The notes: generated by a model from the letters alone, not told the origin. A stretch of 64,000 nt of DNA from Planctomycetota bacterium (GCA_027622275.1 JAQBZB010000005.1:30422-94421); one strand, 5' to 3'; shown: positions 56,301-64,000, numbered from the stretch's first letter. A program made the numbers and translations.

Positions 56301-57712
56301 ATACCGACGCCCGGTGCCGCGATGTCCACCGAATGGCGGCCGAAGTTACTTGAGAACGCCAGTAAATCGTTGTGGTCGGTAGATGCCACGGAGATGATAT
56401 TGTCCAGATCGTAGCCGGCGGGATAGAAAGGCTGTGCGTCCGTATCCCGACCGCCCAGCCGATTGGTGCCGTTGCCGGCCGCGGCCACAATGAGAATGTC
56501 AGCGTCGTCACCGGCCCGCTCGATCGAATCCCGCAACTCGCGGTCAAAACCGCCGAAGCCGCCCCAGCTTGTATTGAGCACTTGCAGGTTGATGCCGAAG
56601 TCACTCCCCATCATCGTCGCATAGTTGATGGCGTCGCGGCCGCTGGCTGGCGTACCTTTATTGAGAGCGCTCAAGTTCTTCAGCACCATCAACGAGGTTT
56701 CCCAAGCGACCCCCGTCACACCCCGGGCGTTGCCCCCCATAGCGCCGATGATGCCCCCGACGTGCGTTCCGTGGCTGTTATCATCCCAAGGATCGTTGTC
56801 GTTGTTGACGAAGTCCCAACCGATCAAGTCGTCTGTCTTGCCGTTGAGATCTTCGTCGGTGCCGTTCGCCCAATCCGAGTCCAGCAGCAAGTCGCCGGCG
56901 TCGATGTATCCGGTGCTGTTCAAGTCTTCGACGTACTGCGCATTGGGACCGCCGAGTTGTAAATCGACAAACGTGATCAGGCCGTCTGCGTCAACATCTT
57001 GCAGGTCATCGCGAAACGCGGCTGGAAGCTCGCCCGGGTTCAGCCAGATATTGAGGTACAGATCGGGGTGCGTGTAATCGATCCCCGAGTCAACAAGCCC
57101 CACCACCATGCTGCGATCGCCGACGGATTGTCCGTTGGTCGTGAAGATGTCCCACGCTTCGGGCGCGTCGATATCGGCGTCCGCCTTGCCGCCGGATTGC
57201 TCGATGTTGTCGAGCGAGAACTGTTGTCCGAACAATGAGTCGTCGGGAGTGACTTGCCCCTGATAGATTTCCAAGTCGGGAGAAAAGCTCGCGATGTGGG
57301 GATTGCTGCTGAGGCTGGCGATAATCTGTGCCGTGTTCACGCAGGGAGCTTCGATGAGAACTTGGCCCGGCAAGCCGAGGCCTCTCAGCACCCGAAAGTC
57401 GATCCCCCTTCCGTTCAGCAGCGGCCCCACGTCTTGCACCGAGTTAACTTCCCGCGTCGTCTCTTCCGTCAGACGGATCGTCCACCGATCGAGAACACTG
57501 CCGTGCGAACCCGATGGTCCGTTCGGTTGATGAACCGTTTCGAACCAGACAGGAGTGATCCGGTTGTAATCCAGCACCGGATCGGCATTCAACAGGATCC
57601 GCTCTTCCAGAGCTTCAAGAATCGCGGCTCGCCGAAGTCGTCCAGATTCTCCAGGACGAACGCGGGAGGAATGATTGAAGCGGCGTCGTTTCTTCCAGCG
57701 AAAGAATCCCAT
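50294..57712 (-). CDS. Giant exported protein, N-terminal segment with S8 subtilisin-type protease
   Basis: 2472 residues in this frame, with the last 20 out of frame after the T7 run. The N-terminus is Arg-rich, then LEALEERILLNADP at 32-45, the planctomycete LEPR-XLL-type targeting motif. The S8 protease has Asp208 (GLVDSGIDYTHPDL), His314 (NSHGTHVGG), oxyanion Asn414 (AAAGNG) and Ser496 (GTSMAAPHVSG). Between Asp and His is an insert with two EF-hand/dockerin-like loops (DVDADGLITFVDL and DLNSTGYIDAGDL). Three [18 protein letters not shown] beta-helix cassettes, one SdrD-like unit (LKFHDANGNGLRDGGEPG) and a FG-GAP block follow. The catalytic set is complete, so a secreted, possibly self-processing protease is likely. 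Confidence 0.88.
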   Translation of the reverse strand: MGFFRWKKRRRFNHSSRVRPGESGRLRRAAILEALEERILLNADPVLDYNRITPVWFETVHQPNGPSGSHGSVLDRWTIRLTEETTREVNSVQDVGPLLNGRGIDFRVLRGLGLPGQVLIEAPCVNTAQIIASLSSNPHIASFSPDLEIYQGQVTPDDSLFGQQFSLDNIEQSGGKADADIDAPEAWDIFTTNGQSVGDRSMVVGLVDSGIDYTHPDLYLNIWLNPGELPAAFRDDLQDVDADGLITFVDLQLGGPNAQYVEDLNSTGYIDAGDLLLDSDWANGTDEDLNGKTDDLIGWDFVNNDNDPWDDNSHGTHVGGIIGAMGGNARGVTGVAWETSLMVLKNLSALNKGTPASGRDAINYATMMGSDFGINLQVLNTSWGGFGGFDRELRDSIERAGDDADILIVAAAGNGTNRLGGRDTDAQPFYPAGYDLDNIISVASTDHNDLLAFSSNFGRHSVDIAAPGVGINSTVPRNPALPFDPDGDYYLRSGTSMAAPHVSGVAALVWSRIPTATAAEVREAILESADSLDSLRNKVDTSGRLNALAALTIDTFAPQASLSPDFQPLIESAGSEHTIGVVYEDDTAISLSTIGEQDVFVRASQGAQGTIPARFDRRVAANGKVLATYIVDAPGGTWDFLDNGTYEIFLRSGQVSDLAGNFARAQRLGSFTVNVSNIGEIRVNTTADTTAADAASGPEDANGSISLRSALMHANASGQEKTILLDVRSTGTQAEVVYRLTLAGDDDTAELGDLDVLGSVTIIGLQGTRTIIDARADLASVGIDRIFDVHANATFQLHYVSLQGGETNEDGGAIRNVGTLSFVDSTLEANQAANGGGISSTGQLQITRSLLVDNHATANGSGLYNSGSGVATIRNSTFSANQSDIQSGAISGSSSVSLQNVTITENRGGGITNLGNAAAFQLRNTIVAANTHGGTAQDLQGAFNSLGSNLIGIGQVGSGFTDGVNGDQVGNATTPLDAGLFPLADNLGPTRTHALAPESPARNAGSAIGAPTVDQRGFPRPTDGGGLVDIGAFERFYVEIQGLKFHDANGNGLRDGGEPGLAGWTIYLDLNNNGRLDASENEPAVQTQSDNPATSNFDETGLYTFDDSFRLLPGEYRVMEVPQANYIPTLPRDLNFTPQPAVGTGAFPAAVVAADFDNDRSVDIAIANRLADQVSIILNNGDGGFATIHTIDVGERPTALATGDVNGDGDVDLFVANESSGDVSLLLGRGDGTFEDPTSLAQGTKPVALALADFDNDGAIDLALASADLKQVKIFFNDQGTFVAAVSYTFADSLLGLAVADIDGQNGPDLIVTKPTTHSLTILRNDGNRAFTQLADINSGGLNPSSITTGDFNADGKPDLAVANRDSHSVAVMLNLGDARFDAPLRFDVADGPVAIVAADFDNDGALDLATANQTDSSISVLINKTDAPVTVGGQSVLDLTVNSTADEIDTNPGNGVVDTVSGNITLRAAIMEANAHAGDDVITLPAGVYTLTIAPAGTNDDASGDLNITGQITIVGAGAGTTTIDGNNLDRVLNIGASGIVDVFALTITRGRAGGATDGGGILNSGALTLTNIVVDGNTATDEGGGIYNGDDAVLTVTSSTISNNSATDHGGGIFTQGGTTVQIADSTISNNQALSGLGGGVFNNGGDVTIRRSTLSANHAGTDGGAALNNFIGTLTIINSTISANTAGGDGGGIRQIGSGSTTLQNATVTNNSATNAGGVLQVSGAVNVINTIIAGNTATSSHPDVMGVFTSQGHNLIGNVATATGFTNGSKGDQVGSSGSPLNPLLGPLSDNGGPTLTHALLPGSPAVDTGDDLKAPLTDQRGLARPLNGDNLATAISDVGAVEVEYNSSPVLADTDLFDIRPRNVSAAENAGIPVTELTRGVRDANALALSGIAITATNEALGTVQYSADGGVTWNNVGAVSLSSALLLPADANNRVRFQPIVAFSFSVNDAVTLRAWDQTTGTPFTKVDTATNGGATPFSTATDTAAFVFTSTFWDGGGDGTSWRDAANWNNDTLPGSGSNVLVDVPGEQSIVHSLGSTAVSRLLMREDFTLSGGSLTVSGTLQAEAALLLTGGAIIGGTVLGGNSAAISSNGGTLDGVTLEADLTINSRTQLTIENGITLNGTMTLFVEPGSCSGGGLDGCFTRLYFSDSQTLDGTGDVVFSGGDPRKLVRSLTGTLTIGPNITIHGEAGIVGEPSLPSVNQGTILSDVSATITVTGDTLTHTGELRATAGSVLSVNDLLSSSGRVTADAGGQINFNNGFTQTTSGVTNIKLTGTAPSEFGRVSVTGALTLGGTLNVTAGNGFQPGLTDVFPVATFDSRVGDFATKNLPTLGQGVMLETLYAPNTLVLAAGLVVDSTLDTVDANLGDGQPKDASGNATLRAAIMEANSLVGPQTIILPVGTYTLSLAGADEDNALTGDLDIKDDLTIIGAGAASTFIDAADLDRIFLMSSPANDCEWKESRFATGC
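50355..50361 (-). other. Frame offset at a T7 run (plus-strand A7) in the giant gene
   Basis: The minus strand reads ATT TTT TTG ATG in the upstream frame. The downstream frame is restored by one extra T (LDRIFFDVKSG) or by loss of two (LDRIFDVKSG, equal in length to the sister LDRIFDVHAN unit). T TTT TTG also fits the X XXY YYZ pattern of a -1 slippery site. Confidence 0.75.
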
Positions 57713-58181
57713 TTCGGCCTCGTCGCCACGGTTTAGTGACGGAGTTCGTTTTGCATGATTCGTCCGCGAATCACCGCAGAATGACCTTTAAGTCTAGTTG
57801 TAAACACACTTAAAGGCCACGATTTGGAACCCCTTATACGGAGGAGTCCGAGATTCCGTCCCGGGTTTCGGGGTTCCACACCTGGGGCAGCGAGATCACA
57901 CCGTTCCCACAACCCTGTACAAGCTAACTCGCCCAACCCGCTCGTTACCAGACATGTGCTCGGGTCGATCTTTTTGACGGCGATTAGTTGCGATCGCCCA
58001 CGGAAGGACGGCCCCTCAATCGCCATTGCGCACGCTGCGCTTCGTCGATCGTTTTTCAAGGCCCTTTTCCGCTTGCGTCACGAGAGATCATTTCATGCAA
58101 CCGTCACAAACCGACCGATTAGAGTTTTGTACCGATTCCTCAGATTCTGCGTGACCCCTCCATTCGTCACAAAAGGCCACA
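57713..58181. other. Intergenic region between divergent giant-protein and porin genes
   Basis: 469 bases without a credible gene. Two short inverted repeats are visible: CCTTTAAGT (57785-57793) with ACTTAAAGG (57808-57816), and GGAACCCC (57826-57833) with GGGGTTCC (57870-57877). The first lies about 70 bases before the giant gene's start and may be part of its leader. Promoters for both genes must be here, but no consensus was chosen. Confidence 0.55.
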
Positions 58182-60254
58182 ATGAAACTGCAATATGCCT
58201 TTACGACGGCAGCTGTCGTTTGTTTTGCCTTCGTTGGACGACTGTCCGCCCAGGACGGGGAAACGCAACAGCAACTGAATCGAATCCTGATCGAGGCAAG
58301 GCAAGACTCATTCATCCCGAGTCGACGGCCGAACGCTCCGAATTGGACTCCGCTTGACTTCCAGGGCGACGGACCGTCCGCCGCTTCAGAGTTCGAAATC
58401 TTCAACCAGCGACCGCGCGTTCCGATCGACGATCCAAGCGTTCAGTTGATCCGGGGTTCGCAGGTATTGGAGATAAGCAACAACGCGCTCTACCGCTCGG
58501 GGCTGTTTGATGCCGCCGTTGGTGCATCCAGGGAACTGTCTGGTTTAGCGGCAGCAGTGCAATCCGCGGAATCGAGGTGGAACCGGCTCTCTTTTGAGCA
58601 GCAGAAGGCAGCTGCGGCGAAGAACCGGATCCTGGCAGATGCGATCGGACCCGAAGTACTGAAAGCGGAACAAGACGTTCAGTTTTACGCGGGCAAATTC
58701 GCCCAATCCTTGCAGAGGATCGGCCTCAATGGAGCCCAAGTCGCCGAGGTGATATCTAACGAGGGTTCCACTCAACCGCAACATGTCCTGATTCGGGCGG
58801 TCGACTCAGCGCCGGACAATAACTACGGCTACACGACAACTCGCGTGCTCAAGAACGGACAACTCGGCGTTACGACGGTTCCCTCCGAGTACCTGTTGCC
58901 AACTCCCGTCGACGCGAACGACGTATTCTTCAGCACCGCGATTGGAAACCAGCGGTTGCAGGACGGAGTCATTGTCAAGGTTACTGACGAACAGAAAATC
59001 AACCCGATCGCGCGAGTGAATGCAATGCCGCGTTTTGGTTTCTTCTACGATACGGGGAGGCAGACAGGAAGTGGTAACTTCGCCCGAAACGTCAGCCTGC
59101 TGGGAAACAACGATCCCGCCGCCGGTCAGACCGACTTCTTTCAGGAAGGTGGTAGTGCGTTGACCCAATTCGATCTGCTGTTCGACACGCAGATTCTGGA
59201 TGTCGGAGGTCATACACTGCAGTTCTTTGCGGATACGAACAACGACCGGGATGTTGACAAACTGGGCGTCGAGCACCTCGGCTTCCGGGCCTACAATCGA
59301 AACCGCGGTTCGGCGTTCGAAGGCTGGGCCCTGGCCATCGGCCAAGCACACAGCGTATTCTCGCAAGTCGCGCTGCGGCCGGCCAGCATTCAGACCACGA
59401 GCACGCTGATCGGAACGAGTGATCGAACCAACAACAATTTGCCACAGCTCGCGGTTCACATTCCGATCGTCAACGATGTCAAATGGAAGATTGCCGTCGA
59501 AGATCCGTACACCGGTGATCTGTTCAACGCGCCTGGATCGAATCTTGCGAGCTCGCTAACCCGCTGGCCGACCCTGGCGACGAATGTGGGCTGGTCGAAC
59601 CTCGAACGCCAGCACGCACTTCAGTTTGGTGGCATACTCCGAAATGTCGGATTCCAAGATGCAGCCGGCGCAGAGCATTTCGGGACGGCCTGGGGACTGT
59701 CCGCGACCGGAAAAATCGGCCGCGAATCCGGTGGCGGACTGTTCTTTGGCGTTGCCGGCGGAGATGGCGTCGGCGACTACATCCAGGGAATCGAGTATTC
59801 GACCGTGGCCGGTCCCTCGTCCTTGAACACGATCAACGGAATCGGGACGTACATCGGATTCCAGGACGTCAAGCGGGACGGTTTCGGAAAGACGATTTCC
59901 GAGATGAATCTCGCCTACGGTTATTCGTGGATGGAAACTCCGGCTCTGCTCGGGCCGAATGTGGATCAGAAATTCCATCAAGCGTGGGTGAATTACCTCC
60001 GGTTCTTCAGCGACTACATGGCGATCGGCTTCGAGTACCAGTACGGATACCGGCAGGCCGCTTCGGGCGACCAAGGTGAAAACCATCGCTTTTTGATGCT
60101 GATCGCGTTAAAGACGGGTCCGGTGAAGCAGAGCACCACGGTTGCTGAAGATGCATCACGGAACTCGCGCGAGTTCCGCGTCGATGGTCGCGCCGTCAGC
60201 GATGTTGTTTACCAGGACCAGTTTGGCGGTCCGGCTTACGCGCAGCAGTCTTGA
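58182..60254 (+). CDS. DcaP-like outer-membrane porin
   Basis: 690 residues with a signal peptide (TTAAVVCFAFVGRLSAQDG) and AAAAGG upstream of ATG 58182. An N-terminal helical/coiled part (residues 100-180, SAESRWNRLSFEQQKAAAAKNR) precedes a beta-barrel region with alternating aromatic/polar strands: QFFADTNNDRDVDKLGVEHL, RLAFRAYNRNRG-type, WKIAVEDPYTGDLF, ALQFGGILRNVGF, WGLSATGKIGRESGGGLFFGVAGGDGVG and FEYQYGYRQAASG, ending near MLIALKTGPV. The barrel resembles DcaP-type trimeric porins. It would allow passive entry of small anionic compounds across the outer membrane. The extended N-terminal region may be a periplasmic coiled coil. Confidence 0.72.
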   Translation: MKLQYAFTTAAVVCFAFVGRLSAQDGETQQQLNRILIEARQDSFIPSRRPNAPNWTPLDFQGDGPSAASEFEIFNQRPRVPIDDPSVQLIRGSQVLEISNNALYRSGLFDAAVGASRELSGLAAAVQSAESRWNRLSFEQQKAAAAKNRILADAIGPEVLKAEQDVQFYAGKFAQSLQRIGLNGAQVAEVISNEGSTQPQHVLIRAVDSAPDNNYGYTTTRVLKNGQLGVTTVPSEYLLPTPVDANDVFFSTAIGNQRLQDGVIVKVTDEQKINPIARVNAMPRFGFFYDTGRQTGSGNFARNVSLLGNNDPAAGQTDFFQEGGSALTQFDLLFDTQILDVGGHTLQFFADTNNDRDVDKLGVEHLGFRAYNRNRGSAFEGWALAIGQAHSVFSQVALRPASIQTTSTLIGTSDRTNNNLPQLAVHIPIVNDVKWKIAVEDPYTGDLFNAPGSNLASSLTRWPTLATNVGWSNLERQHALQFGGILRNVGFQDAAGAEHFGTAWGLSATGKIGRESGGGLFFGVAGGDGVGDYIQGIEYSTVAGPSSLNTINGIGTYIGFQDVKRDGFGKTISEMNLAYGYSWMETPALLGPNVDQKFHQAWVNYLRFFSDYMAIGFEYQYGYRQAASGDQGENHRFLMLIALKTGPVKQSTTVAEDASRNSREFRVDGRAVSDVVYQDQFGGPAYAQQS

Positions 60255-60357
60255 TATATCCAAGGCGAGTTAACCCGCCCCGCGAACGACGAGAACTTCT
60301 GCAAACGACAGTGGCATGCCACCTGCCATTTCCGCCCCGCTTCGCTGGAATCCAAGA

Positions 60358-61743
60358 CTACGGCATCGTCAGGACGAGTTGTTGGTCGCGAAGTGCCGCA
60401 ACCGTTTGCTCGAACGCGGCGGTGGCCTGTTCGACGTCCAGCTCGTTGTGAACGGCCGACACCACGCCGCCCGTGGAACTCATGATGTCGACGCCGCGAT
60501 AGCGCAGTTGCCGCTGGTATTCGAGAATCAACGCGGCGGGCATGCCTTTCAGCCGAGCGGCGTCGGTAGTGTGCAGATCGTCGCGCGTGGAGGCGTTGCG
60601 CACGCGATCCTTGTCGGTTTCAAAATACACATGCACCGTGGAAGCGGGGCCGTAGACGTAGCCCGCGATGCCTTGCCGCTCGAGAACCCGGTTCCACGCC
60701 GCGTGCAGCTTTTGCGTCGTCGCGTTGGCTTGCTCGATCGGCTGGCCGGTGGCAATTCGCCGCAGCATCGCAATCCCCGCGGCCGCGGATAGCGGCGAGG
60801 CGTTGAACGTGCCAAAGTGGACCACTCGCTGATGCCGATCGTGGTGCGCGTCGCCCGTGATATCGAACAGCGCCATGATCTCGGCGCTGCCGACCACCGC
60901 CCCGCCCGGCATACCGCCCGCGATGATCTTCGCCAAGCAAGTCAGATCCGGCAGCACCCCATACAGTTGCTGCGCGCCACCCGGGCTGAAGCGGAATCCC
61001 GTCACCACCTCGTCGAAGATCAACGGCACCTTGTGTCGAGTTGTGATCTCGCGCAGTCCGCGCAGAAACGCCGGATCGAGCGGCACACGTCCCCAAGACG
61101 CGCCCGATGGTTCCAAGATCGCGGCGGCGATGTCGCCTTCGCGCGCGAGCACGTCTTCGACCAGATTCAAGTCGCCGTCCGCAATCGCGACCATTTGATT
61201 GCGCACGTGCGGCGGCACGCCCAACGAACCGTCGGCGTCGAACGGCGGATGGAACCCGTGAACCACATCGTCGTGCCAGCCGTGAAAGTGGCCTTCGAAG
61301 CGGAGAATCTTGCTGTGGCCCGTGAACGCTCGCGCCAAGCGAATCGCCAACAACGTCGCCTCGGTCCCCGAGTTGACGAATCGCACGCGTTCGGCTGACG
61401 GCACCAATTGCTGAACAAGCTCGGCCCACTCGATGTGCAGCGGATGATCGTTCCCGAAGTGTGTCCCGCGTCCAACGGCTTCGGCGATCGCTGCAACGAT
61501 TTCCGGCGGCGCATGCCCCAACAGCAACGCGCCGTTTCCGCCGAGGAAATCTATGTACTCGTTACCATCCACATCCCACTTGCGGCCGCCGACGCCGCGG
61601 TCGATATACAACGGCACCGGTTCGAAATAACGAAGATCATGCCCCACCCCGCCTCCCAACACCGCGCGAGCACGTTTGAACCAATTCGCGGATTGTGGCC
61701 GCTTGGCGGCGTAGGCTTCGATGAGATTGTTGTCTTTCGACAT
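60358..61743 (-). CDS. Class III aminotransferase, glutamate-1-semialdehyde 2,1-aminomutase-like
   Basis: 461 residues from ATG 61743; in-frame codons further 5' are not needed. FVNSGTEATLLAIRLARAFTG is the PLP-phosphate cup, EGHFHGWHDDVVHGF contains the stacking residue, and LIFDEVVTGFRFSPGGAQ carries the conserved Asp. Lys of LAKIIAGGMPGGAVVG would form the Schiff base, and FGTFNASPLSAAAGIA follows. Sequence features match HemL-like aminomutases, but the protein is about 30 residues longer than HemL and no other haem gene is nearby. It may be a paralogue acting on another substrate. Confidence 0.87.
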   Translation of the reverse strand: MSKDNNLIEAYAAKRPQSANWFKRARAVLGGGVGHDLRYFEPVPLYIDRGVGGRKWDVDGNEYIDFLGGNGALLLGHAPPEIVAAIAEAVGRGTHFGNDHPLHIEWAELVQQLVPSAERVRFVNSGTEATLLAIRLARAFTGHSKILRFEGHFHGWHDDVVHGFHPPFDADGSLGVPPHVRNQMVAIADGDLNLVEDVLAREGDIAAAILEPSGASWGRVPLDPAFLRGLREITTRHKVPLIFDEVVTGFRFSPGGAQQLYGVLPDLTCLAKIIAGGMPGGAVVGSAEIMALFDITGDAHHDRHQRVVHFGTFNASPLSAAAGIAMLRRIATGQPIEQANATTQKLHAAWNRVLERQGIAGYVYGPASTVHVYFETDKDRVRNASTRDDLHTTDAARLKGMPAALILEYQRQLRYRGVDIMSSTGGVVSAVHNELDVEQATAAFEQTVAALRDQQLVLTMP

Positions 61744-62025
61744 TACTTTTCGCCTGTGTGAGAAGTTCCGTTGGGCAACCGCAGAATTGTAGCCCAAAAG
61801 CCGCGAAGCCGTGTCGGTGTGCGACAGCAGCGCGCACAGCGACTGAAGCTTAATACGTTCGGTGTTGTCAACCGACGCGCGCAACAGGACTCGACGTATT
61901 CGATTACTTGCAAGTTAGACAATATGTCTTTAATATGATTCTCGTAAGCTCCAATTGGAGGCGGCATCACGATTGATTAACGATGGTCGTGCCAACGAGG
62001 TGACCAATTACCGCAGAGCGAGTCC

Positions 62026-62856
62026 ATGATTCGAACATCGGTCTACTGTTTCGCCTTCGCCATCATCGCCGCTCTGAACGTCCCGGTTGCCGCGCAGGAA
62101 GACGATGAATCGAAGGCGGCCGAACGCCAACGGCATCTGGCCATCATGTCGAAGCTGATTGACGAAATTCGCATGTTCGAAAGCGTCGATGGCGAGGATG
62201 TGGAACTCACGCACGGCGAACAGCCCGTCACTCATTTCGACGACAATGTTCGTCGGCACGTCGACGCGACGCTGTGGGCATTCACTCGGAACGGCCGACC
62301 CGTTGCCTTGATTACGTGCGCCACGAGGGACGCAAGCACGCGGCGCTGGTCGCACGCAGTCGCGTCGCTGTCGACCAACCTGCTTCGCGCCGAACAAAGC
62401 GGCCGCAGCGTGTGGAGACCGCAGCAGCCGGGCGTCGAATACCGCCCGCTGCCAGACGCACGCCCACCGGATTCGACGTCGTCGCGACGACGCCTGCAAC
62501 TTCGCGAACTCGCTCGGCGATTCAACGCCCACGAGTTCTGGAACCCGGATAACCAGCGGTTCGAACTTCGCCTGTCGCCGCGGCCGGTGCTGGTCCATTC
62601 CGACGAATCCGCCGGTGTACTGGATGGCGGCGTGTTCCTGTTCGCCCACGGCGTGAATCCGGAAGTCGCGGTCATGATCGAAGCAGTTGGCGGCGAGGAG
62701 GCCCCGTCATGGCGATACGCGATCGCCAAGCTTGGCAGCGCCGAGTTTCATGTCGCGCTCGATGGCGAAGAAGTCTATCAGAGCCCGCGTGCTCCTGGTG
62801 TGGTCGGCCGACCCGTCGATCCGTATTTTCTGTTTCCGTCGATGGCGGATGAGTGA
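62026..62856 (+). CDS. Exported protein of unknown function
   Basis: 276 residues with a signal peptide (SVYCFAFAIIAALNVPVAAQE). The segment RHVDATLWAFTRNGRPVALITCATRDASTRRW and a C-terminal RPVDPYFLFPS look conserved. No named domain was recognised, though the pattern has the look of a planctomycete-restricted family. The upstream 280 bases hold nothing recognisable except a strongly AT-rich patch around 61910-61940. Confidence 0.75.
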   Translation: MIRTSVYCFAFAIIAALNVPVAAQEDDESKAAERQRHLAIMSKLIDEIRMFESVDGEDVELTHGEQPVTHFDDNVRRHVDATLWAFTRNGRPVALITCATRDASTRRWSHAVASLSTNLLRAEQSGRSVWRPQQPGVEYRPLPDARPPDSTSSRRRLQLRELARRFNAHEFWNPDNQRFELRLSPRPVLVHSDESAGVLDGGVFLFAHGVNPEVAVMIEAVGGEEAPSWRYAIAKLGSAEFHVALDGEEVYQSPRAPGVVGRPVDPYFLFPSMADE

Positions 62857-63009
62857 CTGCTCGCGTCCGCATTGGAGTTCGCGGCCTGCGACGAGTTCTC
62901 CCGCCGCGCGACACCTTGGTGGCACTGCAATTGCGAAACGGCAACGATGTGTCAACAATAGTGTCCGTGATAGAGTTGTCAGCGATACATCCGGAATGCA
63001 TTGATGGTC

Positions 63010-64000
63010 ATGAAAGCAGCGTACACGACGTTCCTGATTCTGGCGTTGGGACTTTCGTTGCCATCGTCGGCGGAGGATTCTCCGACGTTGCTACAGTCGG
63101 CGTTCAAGGCGCATTGCGTCAAGTGTCACGGCGTAGGACGCAAGCTTCACGGCAAGGTCACCCTACTGGCACTGGCATCGGGCGATGACTTTGAAGCGAA
63201 GCCGGAGTTGCTCGAACGACTGATCGCGGTATTGGAGGATCACCAGATGCCGCCGGAAGACGAGCCGGCTCTTTCGGCAGTCAAGCGCGAGCAAATGGTC
63301 ACGTCGCTGCGGGCGATGTTGGAGCAGGTGCTCAAGACGCAGTCGTTCGCCCCGACACCGATGCGAAGGATGAATCGATTTCAGTACAACAACGCGGTCG
63401 TCGATCTGCTCGAACTGGATCGCGACATTTTCCAGCTCAACGAGCGTTTAATGCGGCGACGTGAAGATTACTTCCGGCCGGAGACCGGAAAGATGCCGGC
63501 ACAGGTGCGCGTCTCCAGCCGTCCGCTCAGTAAGGACATCGACAACGAGCGCCCCGAGGGATTTCGAGGCGTTGCGGCCTTCCCTCAGGACAAACGGGCC
63601 GAGCACGGTTTCGACAATCGCGCCGACCACCTGACGCTGTCGCCGCTGTTGATGGAGTCGTTTCTGCAGTTGAGTCAGACGATCGCGGAAAGTCCGGACC
63701 TTAACGCCGATGAATGCCGGAGTTGGGATCAGCTGTTTGCAGCACCGAGCGCCATTGACGGCGAGGAGATTCGGTCCCGGATTGCGAAACTGCTCCGTCG
63801 CGCGTTTCGCCGACCGGCGGATTCTGAAACCCTCGATCGATTCACGCAATTCGCAGAAGACCAACTCGCGGCCGGCGCTCCGTTCGAGGACACGATGCGC
63901 ACGGTCGTCGGAGCTGTGCTCGGGATGCCTGACTTCCTCTACTTCTACGAAAGTCGTTTAACGGCAAGCCGCAGGCGTCAGTCTCCTTCGAGCGTGCCCG
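63010..64000 (+). CDS. PSCyt1-DUF1587-DUF1595 domain protein, N-terminal part (3' end outside window)
   Basis: Open to the window end, 330 residues. ATG 63004 is an alternative to 63010. The signal peptide FLILALGLSLPSSAED precedes a heme-type CVKCH at about 36-40. PTPMRRMNRFQYNNAVVDLLELD is the DUF1587 signature, and SRIAKLLRRAFRRPADSETLDRF is DUF1595-like. Full-length relatives continue with DUF1592, DUF1588 and DUF1585, which would lie beyond the window. This is the cytochrome-bearing partner class to DUF1552/DUF1501-type exported proteins in planctomycetes. Confidence 0.85.
   Translation, partial: MKAAYTTFLILALGLSLPSSAEDSPTLLQSAFKAHCVKCHGVGRKLHGKVTLLALASGDDFEAKPELLERLIAVLEDHQMPPEDEPALSAVKREQMVTSLRAMLEQVLKTQSFAPTPMRRMNRFQYNNAVVDLLELDRDIFQLNERLMRRREDYFRPETGKMPAQVRVSSRPLSKDIDNERPEGFRGVAAFPQDKRAEHGFDNRADHLTLSPLLMESFLQLSQTIAESPDLNADECRSWDQLFAAPSAIDGEEIRSRIAKLLRRAFRRPADSETLDRFTQFAEDQLAAGAPFEDTMRTVVGAVLGMPDFLYFYESRLTASRRRQSPSSVP

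Larger units (their letters stand above)
37429..57712 (-). other. Giant exported subtilisin/beta-helix/dockerin gene, interrupted by two single-base offsets
   Basis: Three long minus-strand open frames join into one protein if one T is added at the T7 run (50355-50361) and one C at the C5 run (42881-42885). With both additions the span becomes 20,286 bases, exactly 6,762 codons. The sequence across both junctions then reads as uninterrupted repeat units (LDRIFFDVKSG and [15 protein letters not shown]). Both offsets sit in homopolymers and have the same direction, so undercalled bases are the simplest explanation; real frameshift mutations or recoding remain possible. Domain details are given in the three segment entries. 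Confidence 0.8.

Noticed and set aside
42960..57000. Regular repeats that could be mistaken for a CRISPR array
   Set aside because: They are protein-coding repeats of variable length and sequence, in frame with beta-helix and FG-GAP modules, not 25-40 base direct repeats with unique spacers.

Overview
The window looks like a chromosomal segment of a planctomycete (Pirellulales/Planctomycetaceae-like). The evidence is a paired PSD1 (DUF1549/DUF1553) and DUF1501 gene, a cytochrome-type DUF1587/DUF1595 gene at the right edge, CRTAC1/ASPIC and PQQ-propeller exported proteins, a LEPR-XLL-type N-terminus on a giant exported protein, and many lone metabolic genes of the enolase, HpcH and PhyH families. 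No rRNA, tRNA, transposase or CRISPR array was seen.

Layout. 1-1139: the end of an M81/MlrC-type gene coupled to a PLP-dependent threonine-dehydratase-like gene. 1254-8953: a tight four-gene operon with a Cas10-like two-Palm protein (no HD domain, GGDE instead of GGDD), two proteins each made of two fused RAMP (Cas7/Csm3-like) domains, and a large RAMP protein of the TIGR03986 type. No cas6, cas1/cas2, ancillary nuclease, recognisable small subunit or CRISPR array is present. This is the most unusual system in the window. It is followed by a 0.57 kb non-coding stretch with two inverted-repeat elements. 9527-20642: a catabolic and exported-protein region with two enolase-superfamily enzymes, PSD1, class II aldolase, DUF1501, HpcH/HpaI aldolase, PhyH dioxygenase, sialidase-like and FMN hydroxy-acid oxidase genes.

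20661-27356: a signalling block. A receiver-HATPase protein is divergent from a receiver-histidine kinase coupled to a NarL/LuxR regulator, followed by a universal stress protein, a von Willebrand A membrane protein and a small membrane protein. A GC-rich 15-base palindrome recurs upstream of three of these genes and may be the regulator's operator. 27357-37207: exported beta-propellers, AroH chorismate mutase, GGCT-like protein, AddA-like helicase-nuclease, deacetylase-type amidohydrolase and a PQQ-type propeller.

37429-57712 (minus): a giant exported protein of about 6,760 residues, read as three open frames. Two single-base offsets, both at homopolymers, separate them. It carries a subtilisin-type protease, six [13 protein letters not shown] beta-helix cassettes, SdrD/Cna-B-like, FG-GAP, Calx-beta and cadherin-like modules, and a C-terminal dockerin. 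58182-64000: a DcaP-like porin, a glutamate-1-semialdehyde-aminotransferase-like enzyme, an exported protein of unknown function and the start of a cytochrome/DUF1587 gene that runs off the window.

All functions are inferred by reading motifs; no database search or structure prediction was possible.
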